DNA from: Purpureocillium takamizusanense
Taxonomy: Eukaryota; Ascomycota; Sordariomycetes; Hypocreales; Ophiocordycipitaceae
Direction of reading: 5' to 3'
Assembly (NCBI RefSeq): GCF_022605165.1
Contig: NC_063070.1
Location: 496,001-560,000, forward strand
DNA: 64,000 bases
Shown here: piece after piece, positions 1 through 11,539 of the stretch
Numbering within the stretch: the stretch's first letter is position 1
Layout of the letters: each line of letters starts with the position of its first letter
Made by a program: the position numbers and the translations under genes
Notes under the pieces: generated by a model
Seen by the model: the letters and a program-made list of their open reading frames with translations, nothing else
What the model was told of the DNA's origin: nothing
Databases searched by the model: none

Positions 1-67
1 TGGGGCTTATGGGTGCCGGTGTTACAAGTTTGGCTTGAAGCCCCTTGGGCGCTTTACTGGATGCCAG

Positions 68-2138
68 CTATCCCAGACCGGCTTTTGTTCGCTTCATGGT
101 CTGCGTCACCGGCTGAAGAATGCCCTTATTGTGTGTTGCACCCAGAGCAGTTCCACTGCTCCATCCCATCTTCTCTAACATCGCTCGCCCTCGATTGCTT
201 GTGCTCAGCTCCGGTGCGGCAGCTCCTACAACTTCACCATCACGGTAGCTCGTCGCAGCATGGCCGTTTCCTCTTGTCGCAGGGAGGTTCCCCGGCTTCC
301 TCTTCCCCTTGATATCCAGTCGCGGCAAGTAACGCCTGTGGATACGAGAAAGGGCTTGGTCGAATTTGCTTTCGTTGTATGATAGAGTTCGCACGGTGCG
401 GTAGAGCGTGGTCCGGCGCTGATCTGCTTTACCCGTGGACTTCGAGTTGATTTTGAACTGATTGGCCAGTTCATGAATAATTTTTCGTGCATGGAGGTCC
501 ATCGGCGGAAAAGTTTGACTTTCTTGCGGTTAATTTTGCCTGCGAATCTACCATATTGACGCGTGCTCACCTTTCGTCAGTGCCTCTGAGGAACACCCTG
601 AACTCTGCACCAACATCTTGTATGGTCATTCCGATCGGGTATTTGAGCCTCAGGTCCCCCGGCTGCGGGTTCTGACCAAGCATTCCAAGCGCCCGTAGCT
701 CTTCGCGTTGCTGTTTTCGCTGTTTCTTCCTGAGTCGGTCATTTTTCCAGGCTACCTGTAACTGTTGCTCCAGATCCGAGTCAGAGACGTCAAAGGCTAC
801 AGGAGCGCGAGACTTTTTGCTCCTTCTAGGCCGTAGGCTCGGGCGCTCCCAATCCATACAGTCGAACTCCGACGCCCTTGCTTGCGCAACTGTAGCGCTC
901 TCGTCTGGTGATGACGAGGACGAGTCGCCCCCTGATGGGCTCCCAACAGCGTCGTCGATGTCGGAGTCGGAGCTTATGCTTTGACCCGCGATCAGTTTTG
1001 CCAGGGTTACGTCATCCACCTCAGCGTCGCTGTGTTCGATTCCGCTCTCCGCAGACCCAGCAAGGTCATGTCGAAACCCGTCACTTGTGGACTCTTCCTG
1101 TACCACTTTAGCGTTGGATGTGACCACACTGCGCCTGTTACTGCGTCTCTGTGCCTTGTTTTGCTCGCTGTGATCACTGGTGTCGCTGTTCGTGCCGCCA
1201 AGGTCACGGTTGTTGTGCCCGTGATCGTGTAGTGCCTCATCAATCTCGCCACTCTCTCGCATGTTGGCAATGTAGTCGGCAAGCAGTGCGTCTTCTTCAC
1301 TTCCATGCCCAGGCCGACGGTCTCCCCGCCTGCCAGACTTCGTGTTTCGACGTTTTCGATGGGTTAGTGGTATTTGTATGTGATGCTTGTCATCTTGCAT
1401 GAGGGCAACGTCCGCCTCTGGTGTGTGCACATCGGCAGCGGATGATTGTTGCTCCATGGAAGTTCGCGAAAGCGACGGCGGGAGGGCAGTTTGACGTGGA
1501 CGTGTTCCAGCACGGCCGCGGAACAATATGACTTCGTCACCAGAGCTGCTGCTGGGTGATCGGTGTCTTTCCGGTATAGGGATGGCCAGCTTGCTGCTTT
1601 CCGCTGCCAACCTCTCGCCGTCCAGGTCATAGAAGAAAAGGGCATCCACGGTTGCGTCTGCTTCGTTGTCGCATCCCTTGATGGCCCGCTCTAGCTCATC
1701 TGGGCCCATCATGGTAGCCTCCTCTACACCAACGTCCACGGGTAAGTCAGGTTGCTCACTGCGTGGATGGACGTCGCTGCTGGCTGGGTCGCTGTCCTGG
1801 GGATCCGGGTCATCGGCTTTTAGCGGCTCGGTCATCCCAGCACTGCGAAACAGCACAGGCTGGCTGCGAAGTCTCGAGTTACTGCTCCAGGTGGAATGGT
1901 CATGCTGCGACGTCTGTCTGGCTTCCTCGGCCAGAGTGAACGTGGCTGTCGCGTATGCTGGTTTGCCGACTATACGCATGTGGTCGAGGCCTGACCCGCT
2001 GGACTGGGCTGGAGCCGGCGTGGTCACACGCGACAAGGTGGCATCTGCCCGACGACCACGCCCTCGCAAGCCTCCCTGCGATAGTCCTCCTTGCCGTGCA
2101 CGCGGCGTGTTGCTCGAGCCGCGAAAGTTTCGCGGCAT
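68..2138 (-). CDS. SQS1: SQS1-type R3H and G-patch protein (splicing and ribosome biogenesis cofactor)
   Basis: Two exons, 2138-571 and 518-68, give 672 aa. The intron (570-519) has a GTGAGC donor. Splicing restores the R3H core FPPMDLHARKIIHELA, which starts just upstream of the first ATG of exon 2. The protein has a basic Arg/Gly-rich N-terminus, a long acidic, Ser-rich disordered middle with repeated SSSGD- and SDSD-like runs, then the R3H nucleic-acid-binding domain (about residues 525-590). A C-terminal G-patch (core GRAMLEKMGWSSGTALG) runs to residue 672. In yeast, Sqs1/Pfa1 uses its G-patch to activate the DEAH helicase Prp43 in pre-rRNA processing and spliceosome disassembly. The open frame extends 12 codons upstream but only to a TTG, so the ATG at 2138 (MPRNFRG) is the chosen start. 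It is divergent from ATG4. Confidence 0.93.
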
Positions 2139-3281
2139 GGCAGGAGCTACAGGATAAACCACGGGCGTCGGCAAAGAAACCTACCCAATGATGCCCTGAT
2201 GTGTGAGAGAGGAAACGCCTGCGTGCCTGCGCACAGTCCCAAAAAAAACGTTTGGTTACTAACGTGCCTTGACCACTTTTGGCGGGCTTCTTGAGTTGTC
2301 GGGGTCGCCACCGATTCGTGTTGTGCGCAGCTATGGCCGTCAAAGGTCGACGTATTGATCAAGTCTGTTGTTTAGTGGTTATGAGCATGGGCATGAAAAG
2401 AACCGATTGGGTTCGTCACTATTATCGACAAGGACATGAGAGGCTGTCTGTCGAGAATACGGGTTACGTAGTCTGTACGTACCTAGTACGTACTACGTAC
2501 TGACCTACCTTAGTACCTCACATCCAGCAAGTGCCTAATGACGGTACCTCAGCAAGGTACCTTCTCTACCTTATTACCTGTACTAGATATCTACTAGTAG
2601 TAGGTACAGGTACCTAGATAGGTGCCGTAGCCTGTTACCTAGGTAGCACCTTCCGCGCTTTTTGCTACCCAGTTGGTATGTGCTAGGTACTGTTATCATT
2701 ACTGGAGGCAGCGAGGGTACCTACCTAGTACCTTAGGTACCTTAGCTGTCCGCCCCACCTCCCCCGGCCTTGTAGGTACCTACTAAGGCACCTACCTCGA
2801 TTGAAAAGCGATCATTTACAAGCACTTGCGTCACGCGGCTCACCTAACAGGTATCCGACCGCAGTCACAGGAGCCTGGGGTGGAAGGAAACTGCCTTGCC
2901 TCTTGCCCACCCTCCCCCCCCGCCCCCGCCGTCAACACCTCCGAGCCGAGCCTGCCACGCGAGGCGTCATCATCCGTTACCTCAGCGTACACCAGCATCG
3001 ACAACCGAGCCTCTGCAAGCAGCGCTCCGACAACCCAAGGCGTAGACAAGACAGAAGTCCGGACCTCAGGCGGCATCGGGACCACTGACATCAGTGTCTC
3101 CAGTGCGACGACGCGGTCTGAGTGAACATCGTGCTTGCGAAAGGAAACCGACGTTTCCGTGCCAAGCTGGTCGCCGTCGCCCAAATCCCCTTGGCTTCAT
3201 TACGAAAGTGCCTTCAACATCGATACTGTACTGTCAGCTTGCCGGGCTCGGGCGGTGAGAACCGCCCATTAGGATCTAGCC
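2139..3281. other. Divergent intergenic region SQS1/ATG4
   Basis: About 1.1 kb with no supportable gene. It should hold the promoters of both SQS1 and ATG4. The centre (about 2464-2790) is packed with GGTACC/TAGGTACC repeats, annotated separately. A C-rich tract lies near 2910-2935. Short open frames here lack protein-like composition. Confidence 0.7.
2464..2790. repeat. Cluster of GTACCTA/TAGGTACC palindromic repeats
   Basis: Imperfect, irregularly spaced copies of GTACCTA, TAGGTACC and GTACTAC in both orientations, for example TACGTACCTAGTACGTAC at the left edge. Because the core GGTACC is self-complementary, neighbouring copies can pair into many small hairpins. The same words recur in other intergenic regions of this window but not inside exons. 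Confidence 0.75.
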
Positions 3282-4888
3282 ATGGAGTCCGCTATTGCCG
3301 GCGCTGGACTTGGCCGCTATCGACGTATCGTACAGATGTTCTGGGACCCAGAGCCGGTCAACGACGTCGTCGCAGATCAGCCGGCATGGTGTCTCGGGCG
3401 GTCTTATAGGTTGTCTGATAAGTCCGTCGCTGGTCCTGCCAAAGGCCACGACGAGAACGAAAACAAAGACCACGACGGAAATGACACTGCCCACTCGAGC
3501 CCTCGAATGGGCTCGCACCTGCTATCTCCGCAGGCGCCGAAGGCTCTCATTTCCGATTTATCTGCTATAGCATCGGACACACCTCCCGCGTCATCATCGG
3601 CCAGCCTTTTGTCTTCACTCGCATACGAGGAGTCGACCTGTGATGGTAGCGGCGGCTGGCCTCAAGGCTTTCTCGAAGACTTCGGTTCCAGATTCTGGAT
3701 GACGTACAGGTCCGAATTCGCCCCGATACAGAGGTCCACAGATCCCAAAGCGACATCATCGTTATCATTTTCTGTGCGTATTATGAGCCAACTTAGCGAG
3801 CATGACGGCTTCTCTTCAGATAGTGGATGGGGCTGCATGATCAGGTCCGGTCAGGGGCTCTTGGCCAACACACTGTCCATTATACGGCTCGGGAGAGGTA
3901 TGTTGCACCCGAGGCCGACGAAGAATGCCCAGTTATCCCGACACTAGCGGCATCCGGACAGACTCTCTGACTGTCGACTACAGATTGGCGTCGGGGGGAA
4001 TATTTGCACGAAGAACGCCTCATAGTCAGCCTCTTTGCTGATGACCCGCGTGCACCGTATTCCATACATCGTTTCGTTGACCACGGCGCTATTGCGTGTG
4101 GCAAGTATCCAGGAGAGTGGTTTGGTCCATCTGCGACAGCGCGGTGCATACAGTGCGTGGCGTTCTGTCTCGTCTTAATGGCGTGGAGTCATAATATTGA
4201 CATGCCTGATCCAGGGCTCTGGTAAATACAAACGACACAAGTCTTCGGGTGTACTCAACTGGCGACGGCCCCGACGTTTACGAGAATAGCTTCATGAAGA
4301 TTGCAAAGCCGGATGGTGGTGGATTTCACCCGACGCTCATTCTCGTGGGGACTCGCCTCGGGATCGACAAAATAACACCAGTATACTGGGAGGCGCTTAT
4401 CGCGTCCCTTCAAATGCCCCAGTCCGTTGGCATCGCTGGGTAAGTGATTTGAGCGTACCTCTTTTTCCGGTTCACTCCTGACACACTAGCCATGCAGCGG
4501 TCGACCATCGTCCTCTCACTACTTCGTAGGCGCTCAAGGCCAGTATCTGTTCTACTTGGATCCCCACCACACACGGCCGGCCCTACCATATCACGCCGAT
4601 ACCAACCAATATACCGGTGACGAAATTGAGTCGTGCCACACCACTCGATTGCGCAGAATTCACATTCGGGAAGTCGACCCCAGCATGCTGATCGGCTTTC
4701 TTATTCGGAGCGAAGAGGATTGGTCGGACTGGAGACGGTGCGTAAAGCACGTCCAGGGGAAAGCCATCATCCAGGTTGCGGATTGCGACCCGGTAACGCA
4801 GGCCCCGCTCGGCCAGAGGAGAGCCGCGATCGATGAAGTGGAGCCATTCAGTGATGAAGAGGATGACGGAACGATTTCCACAGTGTAG
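3282..4888 (+). CDS. ATG4: Cysteine protease ATG4 (Atg8-processing, autophagy)
   Basis: Four exons (3282-3897, 3984-4152, 4215-4439, 4498-4888) encode 466 aa; phase is kept at all three junctions. Atg4 cleaves the Atg8 C-terminus before lipidation and later removes Atg8 from phosphatidylethanolamine. The peptidase C54 signature is clear: the nucleophile Cys in [13 protein letters not shown] near the end of exon 1, and the catalytic Asp-His pair in [12 protein letters not shown] in exon 4. Exon 2 begins in the conserved [12 protein letters not shown] segment. The C-terminus is acidic and ends in ISTV, where fungal Atg4 proteins often carry Atg8-interacting motifs (inference). Length is normal for the family. 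The start is the first in-frame ATG, preceded by CTAGCC. Confidence 0.97.
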
Positions 4889-5053
4889 AGCTGTCTTCCT
4901 ACACGTGCATACGTGTATCGGCGTCTGGTGTCGGGTGCTGGCCGTGTTGGCCTAATTTTGCATTCGCGGTTGTTCCAGATACCAGGGCGACTTGAATTGT
5001 TCGCCTAGTCAACTACCCGGGGTATTACTAGCCAGCTGAAAATTGGTATCGCT

Positions 5054-6806
5054 CTACGTTCCCTTCTTCCCCCTTACCTTGCTGGAGGAGTCTGTGCCGT
5101 GCGACCCTGGTGCAGCATGGCCCTGGTCTCGGATATGTCTGAAAAGCTTTGTCCTGGACTCGAAATGACCCCGACAGACGGAACATTGGTGCTGTTTGCA
5201 GGATGAGTGGTGGTTGAGAGCAGTAGGCTGATGGGTCTTACCTCAGTAGCTGCGCCCCCGGAGCGGGCTGCTGCTTTCCTTGCCCTTTTCGCCTTGGCCT
5301 TGCCAACTTTGACTTGGCCAATCGCGTCCTCGGTGAGCGACATGTGATGGGTCGAGTTCACTATGTCGTCGTTGATATCCAGCGTCGAGCGGGTGGAATC
5401 CCCCCCTCCCCCAACAGTCGGCGCAAGTCGCTCTTCGACAATGACCCTAGGCGCATAGTCTTCGTCACCGGATGGCGGCAACGACGAGCTCTCAGACGAT
5501 GCCAAGGTTGTTGAAGCGTCCTTATCATGGAGTTTGACGTGGCTGTCGATCGCAGATTCATCGATGTCCTTGCCGTTTTCTCCTTGTTCTCTTATTTTTG
5601 AGGCGGCGGTGCTGCGACTCCCATCTCGCCCAGGGTCATGAGAGGTGTCAGGAGTTAGATCCAGATCGGCACCCTCCTTTTCCATTTGGCGCCGCAGTTG
5701 TTGCATTGCCTTGATATGCTTTTTGCTACGCTCGTGGGCCGCCAGCTGTTGAACGCTCTTGAAAGTCTTGTTGCAAACAATACACTCAAGAAGTTGGACC
5801 TCAGAATCCTCGCCAGATGATTCCGAGAAGACGTGGTTTTCTGCGGCATCACAGCGTGGTCCCGCCCAGTCTGGGACATTGTAGTCGGCCATCCGCTCTT
5901 GGTTCGCGGCTCGGGACCGAGCCGCCTGGGCCACCGCCGCATCTCGTAATGCCTTCTGGCGCTCTGCCTCAGTCTGCACATTGGGCAAGTAGCGAGGATC
6001 GCGTTTCCGGACAAACCCAACAAGAAATTTGACGGCATCGTTGAACTCGCGTATGGCGTCCTCGCGGCTTTTCTTGTTCTCCTTTTCCATGAGTCGACGT
6101 GTTCGCCTGTCAGGGGCATCCGACAGGCGATGTCTATCTTTCCAAGAAAACGTCTTCTTCGTAGAGAAGCTGGACCAGGAGACATAGAAAACTTTTACAA
6201 CCTGATCATAGTCATCGTCAGAGGAGCCGAAAGTCGGATAGTCGGGGATGTTCAGGCCCTCAAACTCGGCCGCTGTCTCTTCTTCGAGGGCGAGGTGCTC
6301 AAATGTCTCGCGCACGATGCCGAAGAAGCCCGTCGGCTCATCACTGAAGGACACTGTAGAATTGAATCTCCGCATGAGACTGAGGATCTCGTCGGTCGTT
6401 GTCAGGCGGACATTGCGGAATGTCGTTGGCGCAGCACCATCAGTGAGGTCGTCGTGGCCACTCAAGATGGCGTCTCGGTGAGAGTCATACCAAGCCCTCT
6501 CCTGAGGGTCGGAGAGGACCTCGTACGCGGACTGCACCTCAGCGAATTTCTTTGTCGCCGCTTCTACATCGTTCAAGTTGCGGTCTGGGTGAAGGTCGAG
6601 CGCCTTTCGGCGATACGCCCTTTTGATACTGTGAGACGGCAACAACACATCAGCGACATGACGACTGGATGGGCCTGTGATAGCAATGAAATCTCATCTT
6701 ACTCATTGTCGCTCGCTTCGCGATCCACGCCGAGAAGCTCATAGTAGCATATCTTAGCTGTGGCGGCGTTTGCTCCCTGCTGAGAAGAGGACTGGGACGC
6801 GCCCAT
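5054..6806 (-). CDS. JJJ1: J-domain and double C2H2 zinc-finger protein, JJJ1/DNAJC21 (60S ribosome biogenesis)
   Basis: Three exons (6806-6703, 6628-5242, 5191-5054) encode 542 aa. Exon 1 carries MGASQSSS and the start of the J domain ([15 protein letters not shown]). Exon 2 completes it, with the HPDRN motif required to stimulate Hsp70, then a charged region and a U1-like C2H2 finger ([23 protein letters not shown]). A basic [11 protein letters not shown] run precedes exon 3, which supplies the second finger ([23 protein letters not shown]). Without the last intron (donor GTAAGA at 5241) the frame would end early and lose that finger. Yeast Jjj1 acts with Rei1 and Ssa to recycle Arx1 from cytosolic pre-60S particles. 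It is divergent from the SPX-RING gene. Confidence 0.95.
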
Positions 6807-7104
6807 ATCGAGCGGATGTCCTGAGACGGCACCTCGATTCCGGTTTGATGAGAGGCTATCGATGAAGTACGAATGAAGGGCGCCTTTCTAGCCCTCGCCA
6901 CCTTGTACTCGTTGACTTGAAGCTCGGTTTACCGCGCCTTTCTGGCCTCTTTATGCAGGCGTCTTGCCGCCAAACGCGGCGAGGGAGGCGTGAAGATAAT
7001 GGTGAGGGCTTGTGAAGTAAGAGACGAGGGATTGAGCTGGCGCGAGCAGCACTAAATCTGGTAGGCAACCACCACCTCTAGCCACAGGTGCCTTGAGGCT
7101 CCCA

Positions 7105-7400
7105 GGCTCAGTAGTACCTCTAAGGTGCCTTGCCTTTGGTGGTAGGGCAGGATATGCCTGCTACTAGTGTACGTGTACTACCTCAGTACTAAAAGCCTGC
7201 ACTCGCCGCTCGAGTCATGGAGCGGCCAAGCAAGGACAGGCAGGCTCTTCTTTGCAACAAAGTGGAGTCTGCAAGACAAAGCTGTCGCGCCAAAGCACAG
7301 GAGCCCCCCGCAGCTTCATTCGGTAGTACCTGCCAACCTAGGTACTAGGTATCCTAGTACCTTAGTACCTACCGTACCTCCAGGTGCCTTTTAGGTACTG
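7105..7400. repeat. Cluster of GTACCTA/TAGGTACC palindromic repeats
   Basis: Copies of TAGTACCT, CCTAGGTACTAGGTATCCTAG and GTACCTACCGTACCTCC, densest at 7323-7400. Same vocabulary as the cluster at 2464-2790. Confidence 0.7.
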
Positions 7401-7502
7401 CAACGGTCTGTGTACGAAGTACTTCGTCCCTGCGGCGCAACAACTCCTAGACCCTGCTTTCGCACTGACCAAATCGAACCGTTCCCCAACCCTCCTCCCA
7501 AC

Positions 7503-7526
7503 CTCTCTCTCTCTCTCTCTCTCTCT
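7503..7526. repeat. (CT)12 microsatellite
   Basis: Twelve perfect CT units, about 145 bp upstream of the SPX-RING start codon. Probably part of its promoter or 5' UTR pyrimidine tract. Confidence 0.9.
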
Positions 7527-7670
7527 GTCGTTGGGGTCAGGCACGCCCTCACATACATCTAGCGTCGCTAACTGTCAAACATGCGCGCTCAATCATCCAG
7601 CCCACTGCTATGCACCACGACCAAACGGCAGTAATCCTGGCCCTGCCATGACGGGCCACCGCCAGCTACT

Positions 7671-9325
7671 ATGAAGTTTGCGCATGACTTCAAGCAGACT
7701 CTCGCCAGTCAAGGTGAGTTGTGTCCGGGACCCTCCTTCCTCGCGCCACCCGTCCTCGGCGACGGAAGCCCTGACAGGCAATCTCTTCGTAGGCTTTCCC
7801 GCCCACTGGGTCAACCAGGCAATCCCGTATAGCCAGCTCAAGAAATGTCTCAAGAAGGTGCAGCGGGAATTGCAAGACCTCGGCCTTGACCCTGACACTT
7901 TGCGCACCCTTCTCGATCCGAACACGGTGTCGCCGGTTGCCCTTGAGTACCGACTAAAGGGTATGGAGCCGACTGAAGGAAGCTCGTGCAACTCATACCC
8001 GTCTTTAGTGCAAGCTGACATGCGTTTCCTCTGCCACAGTCGCCACCGATTCCAATGTTGTCCGACCCAAACTCACCGTCTACGTTCACATGCAGGATGG
8101 TGTCGCCGTTGATGCGTCTCTGACTCCGACCTCGCGTCGCTTTTTTGAGCGCATCGCTGCCGAGCTCCCTCTCGATCGCTCACAGCAACAGCACCGGCTG
8201 GAGCAAGAAGTGGCCGTGCGCAATGGCGAAGGACAACCCCAGATCAAGGCCTCGGCCAAGCCTGCGACCGTTGAACCATCCAACAGCCCCACATCCTACG
8301 AGACGATAGAAGTTCCCTTGGTCTTCGACAGCGAATTCTTCGATATTTTGCAAAGCGACGTAAGCAACCTTGAGGCTCTGCAGACGGAGGAGAGAAGGAA
8401 GATGACCGCAGAAATTGTCGCACTTAGTGCCGAAGTCGCTCAAGTATCTCAGCCCAACCGCTTTTCCAAAACCGATATGGCTCGCTGGCGGCGCATATTC
8501 GAGCTCTATCTCGACGCTGAGGTTTTCTTCGCCACCCATGAACGCGACCACGGGTCTAGACCAAGTCAGAGTGCTCTCCGGCAGCTGCAATGGTTTCAGG
8601 GCGAAGTGGACAAGCGCCACCTCGCAACAGACTTTAAGCTTCGCGAAAGTCGAGCCGCATTCTCAAGATTTTTGAGCCTCAACGTCAGCCTGCTGAAAAA
8701 CCTACAATTTCAGGAGCTGAACAGGCTCGCCGTCTTCAAGATCCTGAAGAGTACGTCGGAGGCCCAACCCCTTTTCCCAAGCCATTACAACTCACAGCGA
8801 TCTCTACCTCAGAATTTGATAAGCGAACATCGCTGGGTGTCTCGCAAACCTTCCCCAATGCTATACAGGCGGAAGGAGTGCTAGCGTCTGATATTGCCAA
8901 AGACGTATGCGCCCAGATGTCTTTGGAGCTAGTCTCTGTCGTGCCTCAGCTCAACGATTTCTTGTGCCCTGTGTGCTTCTCGGTAGCATACAGGCCAGTT
9001 CGGCTGGATTGCCAGCACGTGTTTTGCATACGTTGTATCGTCAAGATTCAGCGACGCCAAGAACGACACTGTCCGTTGTGTCGCGCTGACGTTGTCATGA
9101 ATGCTTCGGCAGGTCCGTTGCCCTCGAGGTTGACGCAAGAGCACTGTCATTCAGTAATGCTAATCAATCGCCGACTGCGCAGATAACCTCGACCATAAGC
9201 TAGAGAAATACATGAAGAAGTATTTTTCGAAGGAAGTCAAAGAGAAGCAACGTGCCAACGAGATTGAGCGGGGCATCGAGGATTACGGGCCAGGATACAC
9301 GCACCAGGAGTGCATGATTATGTGA
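7671..9325 (+). CDS. SPX domain and RING-finger E3 ubiquitin ligase, phosphate homeostasis (Pqr1/RING-14 type)
   Basis: Five exons (7671-7713, 7793-7960, 8040-8750, 8813-9112, 9183-9325) encode 454 aa with all phases matching. The N-terminus starts MKFAHDFKQTLASQGFPAHWVNQAIPY, then the Lys-rich helix YSQLKKCLKKVQ typical of SPX domains, which sense inositol pyrophosphates. The SPX domain is long, ending near FKILKKFDKRTSLG around residue 320. A C3HC4 RING follows: CPVC, then C-x-H-x-x-C in LDCQHVFCIRC, then CPLC. The C-terminus is a short Lys-rich helix ending in ECMIM. S. pombe Pqr1 and plant NLA share this architecture and restrain phosphate uptake or storage; the same role here is inferred. 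The start is the ATG that opens the SPX consensus. Confidence 0.93.
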
Positions 9326-9634
9326 GTGTCGACTAGCCAGGGCGTCACCTGACAAGGAAAATCCAATCCACGATCAATTGATGCCATATTCATGTGGCGC
9401 TGTATCAAAGGACAAACCAGTACCGCTATCACGTAGCCTATGAGTCACAATAGCGATTCGCAACGGCCTACGTGTCTGCTAGGGACTGAAGAGGGTCGAC
9501 GGATCAGGTCGTTCGATCTCGCCGCGACTTGATTTGAGAACGCTTCCTGAAGCAATGGCCTCAAGCATCGCGCGCGTTGCAAAAATTGACCATGCTGCAG
9601 ACGTGCGGATTATATCACTGATAGCCAACGCCCC

Positions 9635-11539
9635 CTATGCCGCCTCGGCCGCGAGAAGAGCCCTTTTGAAGGTGGCTTGTAGATGATCAGTTTCCTCCAG
9701 CCCGACACTTACACGAATGAGGCTTGGATCCACTCCGTACTGTGCAGCCCATGGCAACTCCTGATAGTGCGCGAGCAGGACGTACGGCGAGCAGAGTGTG
9801 AAGTTGGTCCCTAGACTTGGGCCCTTTGCGATCTCCATCGCATCGTAAAAGATCTTCGCCTTCTCCTTGTCTGTGAATACAACGGATACTAAACCACCGT
9901 AGCCACCGTTAGGCAGGCGCCTGGCGTCGTAGTTTTCCCTTGAAGGGTTCCATTTGGGATAATATAGGCTTTTGACCAACGGGCTACTGCGTAGGGTTTT
10001 GCAAATAGCCTCTGCATTGACGTTGATCCGGTCAACTCGCCTCGCAAAGTCGCGACTATTTCTCTCCATGAATATGACATCCTCGGGCCAATAAGTGTCC
10101 TCGAAGACGTCACAGTCCAAGGCTTGCTTCAGGGCGAGGTAGTACTTGCTCTCAGGATTCAGGATGGCACTTCCGCCCATGACATTCGAATCGCCGGAGA
10201 AAATTTTGGTCAGGCTGCTGACCACAATGTCGGAAACCGAAAGAACGTCGATGTTGGCAAATGTTCCGATCGTCTCATCGACAACAACGGCAAAGTCGTA
10301 CTCATCGGCCAGTCTCCGGATGCGATCCAAGTCAGGGCAAGTAAGCAGCGGATTGCCCGGAAACTCGCAGAAGAGCCCAAGAAAGCGATGGCCGGAACGG
10401 AGGAGGATTTCGAGCTCGTCAAGGTCCTTTGATGACGCGTTGCCATAGAAGACACATCCGGGGCCAAACTTTTGAAGAATTTTCAGTGTATCGACGTACG
10501 GAAACCCGAAATTGATGCTCTTGAGCTGGCCCCTGGCAGACAGCAAGGCCTGATGGGCGTTGAAAATGGCGTTCATGCCGGCAGGGAAAAGGTAAACGTC
10601 ATGCTCGGCGAGGCTCTGTAGACCTCGCGTGTTCGGCGAAGGGGCCGGAAGAGAGCCGCTGTGCAGATCGATCTCGTGACAGAGCGAACCTGCGATGCGG
10701 CGCCGGATAGCCGATTTGGCGCGTTCAACGAGACCTAAATCAAGGTTTCTCCCGAATCGCTCCTCCAGGAACTGGGTGCTCTCTTGCGGCTCGTGGGCGT
10801 TATCCGGCGTCAGCGGCTTGCCCGGTGTTGGACTGCCAACGGCATCAATGGATGCCCTCCGCTGGTAGCGTCGCGGACCACGGAACGGGCGGGTGTGAGA
10901 CTCCTGTACGGTCTTGTTGTTTGCTGTGGCGAGGAGCAGATGATTCCTGAAAAGACCATGGCAGAATTCGGCTCTGCGGCTTGAAGCACCGTCGCCGGTG
11001 TGCTGCCAGTATTGTTTGGCAAAAGGGAAGGCTTCCTTGGGACACAGAACTGCGGAGATGGTAGGGTAGAGTCTCTTTAGCAAAGGGGAGACATCCTTGG
11101 AGGCATCGAGGGCGAGGTGGACCACGTCAAGAGCAGGGACCAAGTCAGCTTTGACGCGCTCCTTGATGAAGCCGAGGCAGCGAGTGGCGGTTCGGGCCGT
11201 GGGGAACAACATCGCGCACTGGTCAGGCTGGCCATAGGTAGCAGAAATATCATCGGCAAGGGCCTGTATGCTCTTGTGGATGAAAAAGCTGACGAATGTT
11301 AGCAGTCGAGGCTGGCGGGTAGGTGATGAATGAAGGGTACCGAGGATAGCCCGTCGTCATACGGCCGACAACCCAGTCCTCACCCTCCTCGTAGCCCACG
11401 TTTGACTGCCATGTTGGCAATGAGACGCTCACTGCCTGCATGCATCCGTTAGAAGCTGCAGTAAGCAGGGAGTCTCTGAGAGCAGACTTGCATGAGCAGT
11501 ATCTGGCGGAATCGACTCGCCCAGTGCGAAAGAAGGCAT
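9635..11539 (-). CDS. STR2: Cystathionine gamma-synthase (PLP enzyme, transsulfuration to methionine)
   Basis: Three exons (11539-11488, 11431-11341, 11288-9635) encode 598 aa. Exon 1 is only 52 nt ([17 protein letters not shown]) and joins to [20 protein letters not shown], the hallmark N-terminus of the fungal enzyme (Neurospora met-7). Exon 2 ends in TTGYPR and exon 3 opens with [10 protein letters not shown]. The PLP fold occupies the second half; the Schiff-base lysine lies in SSLTKIFSG, and MGGSAILNP follows. The reaction joins O-acetyl- or O-succinylhomoserine to cysteine to form cystathionine. The long N-terminal extension before the Cys/Met PLP domain is normal for fungal members. 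A longer unspliced frame upstream has a different, non-conserved N-terminus, which is why I use the spliced start. Confidence 0.95.

Larger units (their letters stand above)
6807..7670. other. Divergent intergenic region JJJ1/SPX-RING gene
   Basis: No gene seen in about 860 bp. It contains a GTACCTA repeat cluster (about 7105-7400) and a (CT)12 tract close to the SPX-RING start. Pyrimidine tracts just upstream of fungal start codons are common around transcription start sites. Confidence 0.65.

Noticed and set aside
6130..6744. A 204-codon plus-strand frame opposite JJJ1
   Set aside because: Antisense shadow over the J domain and following exon of JJJ1.
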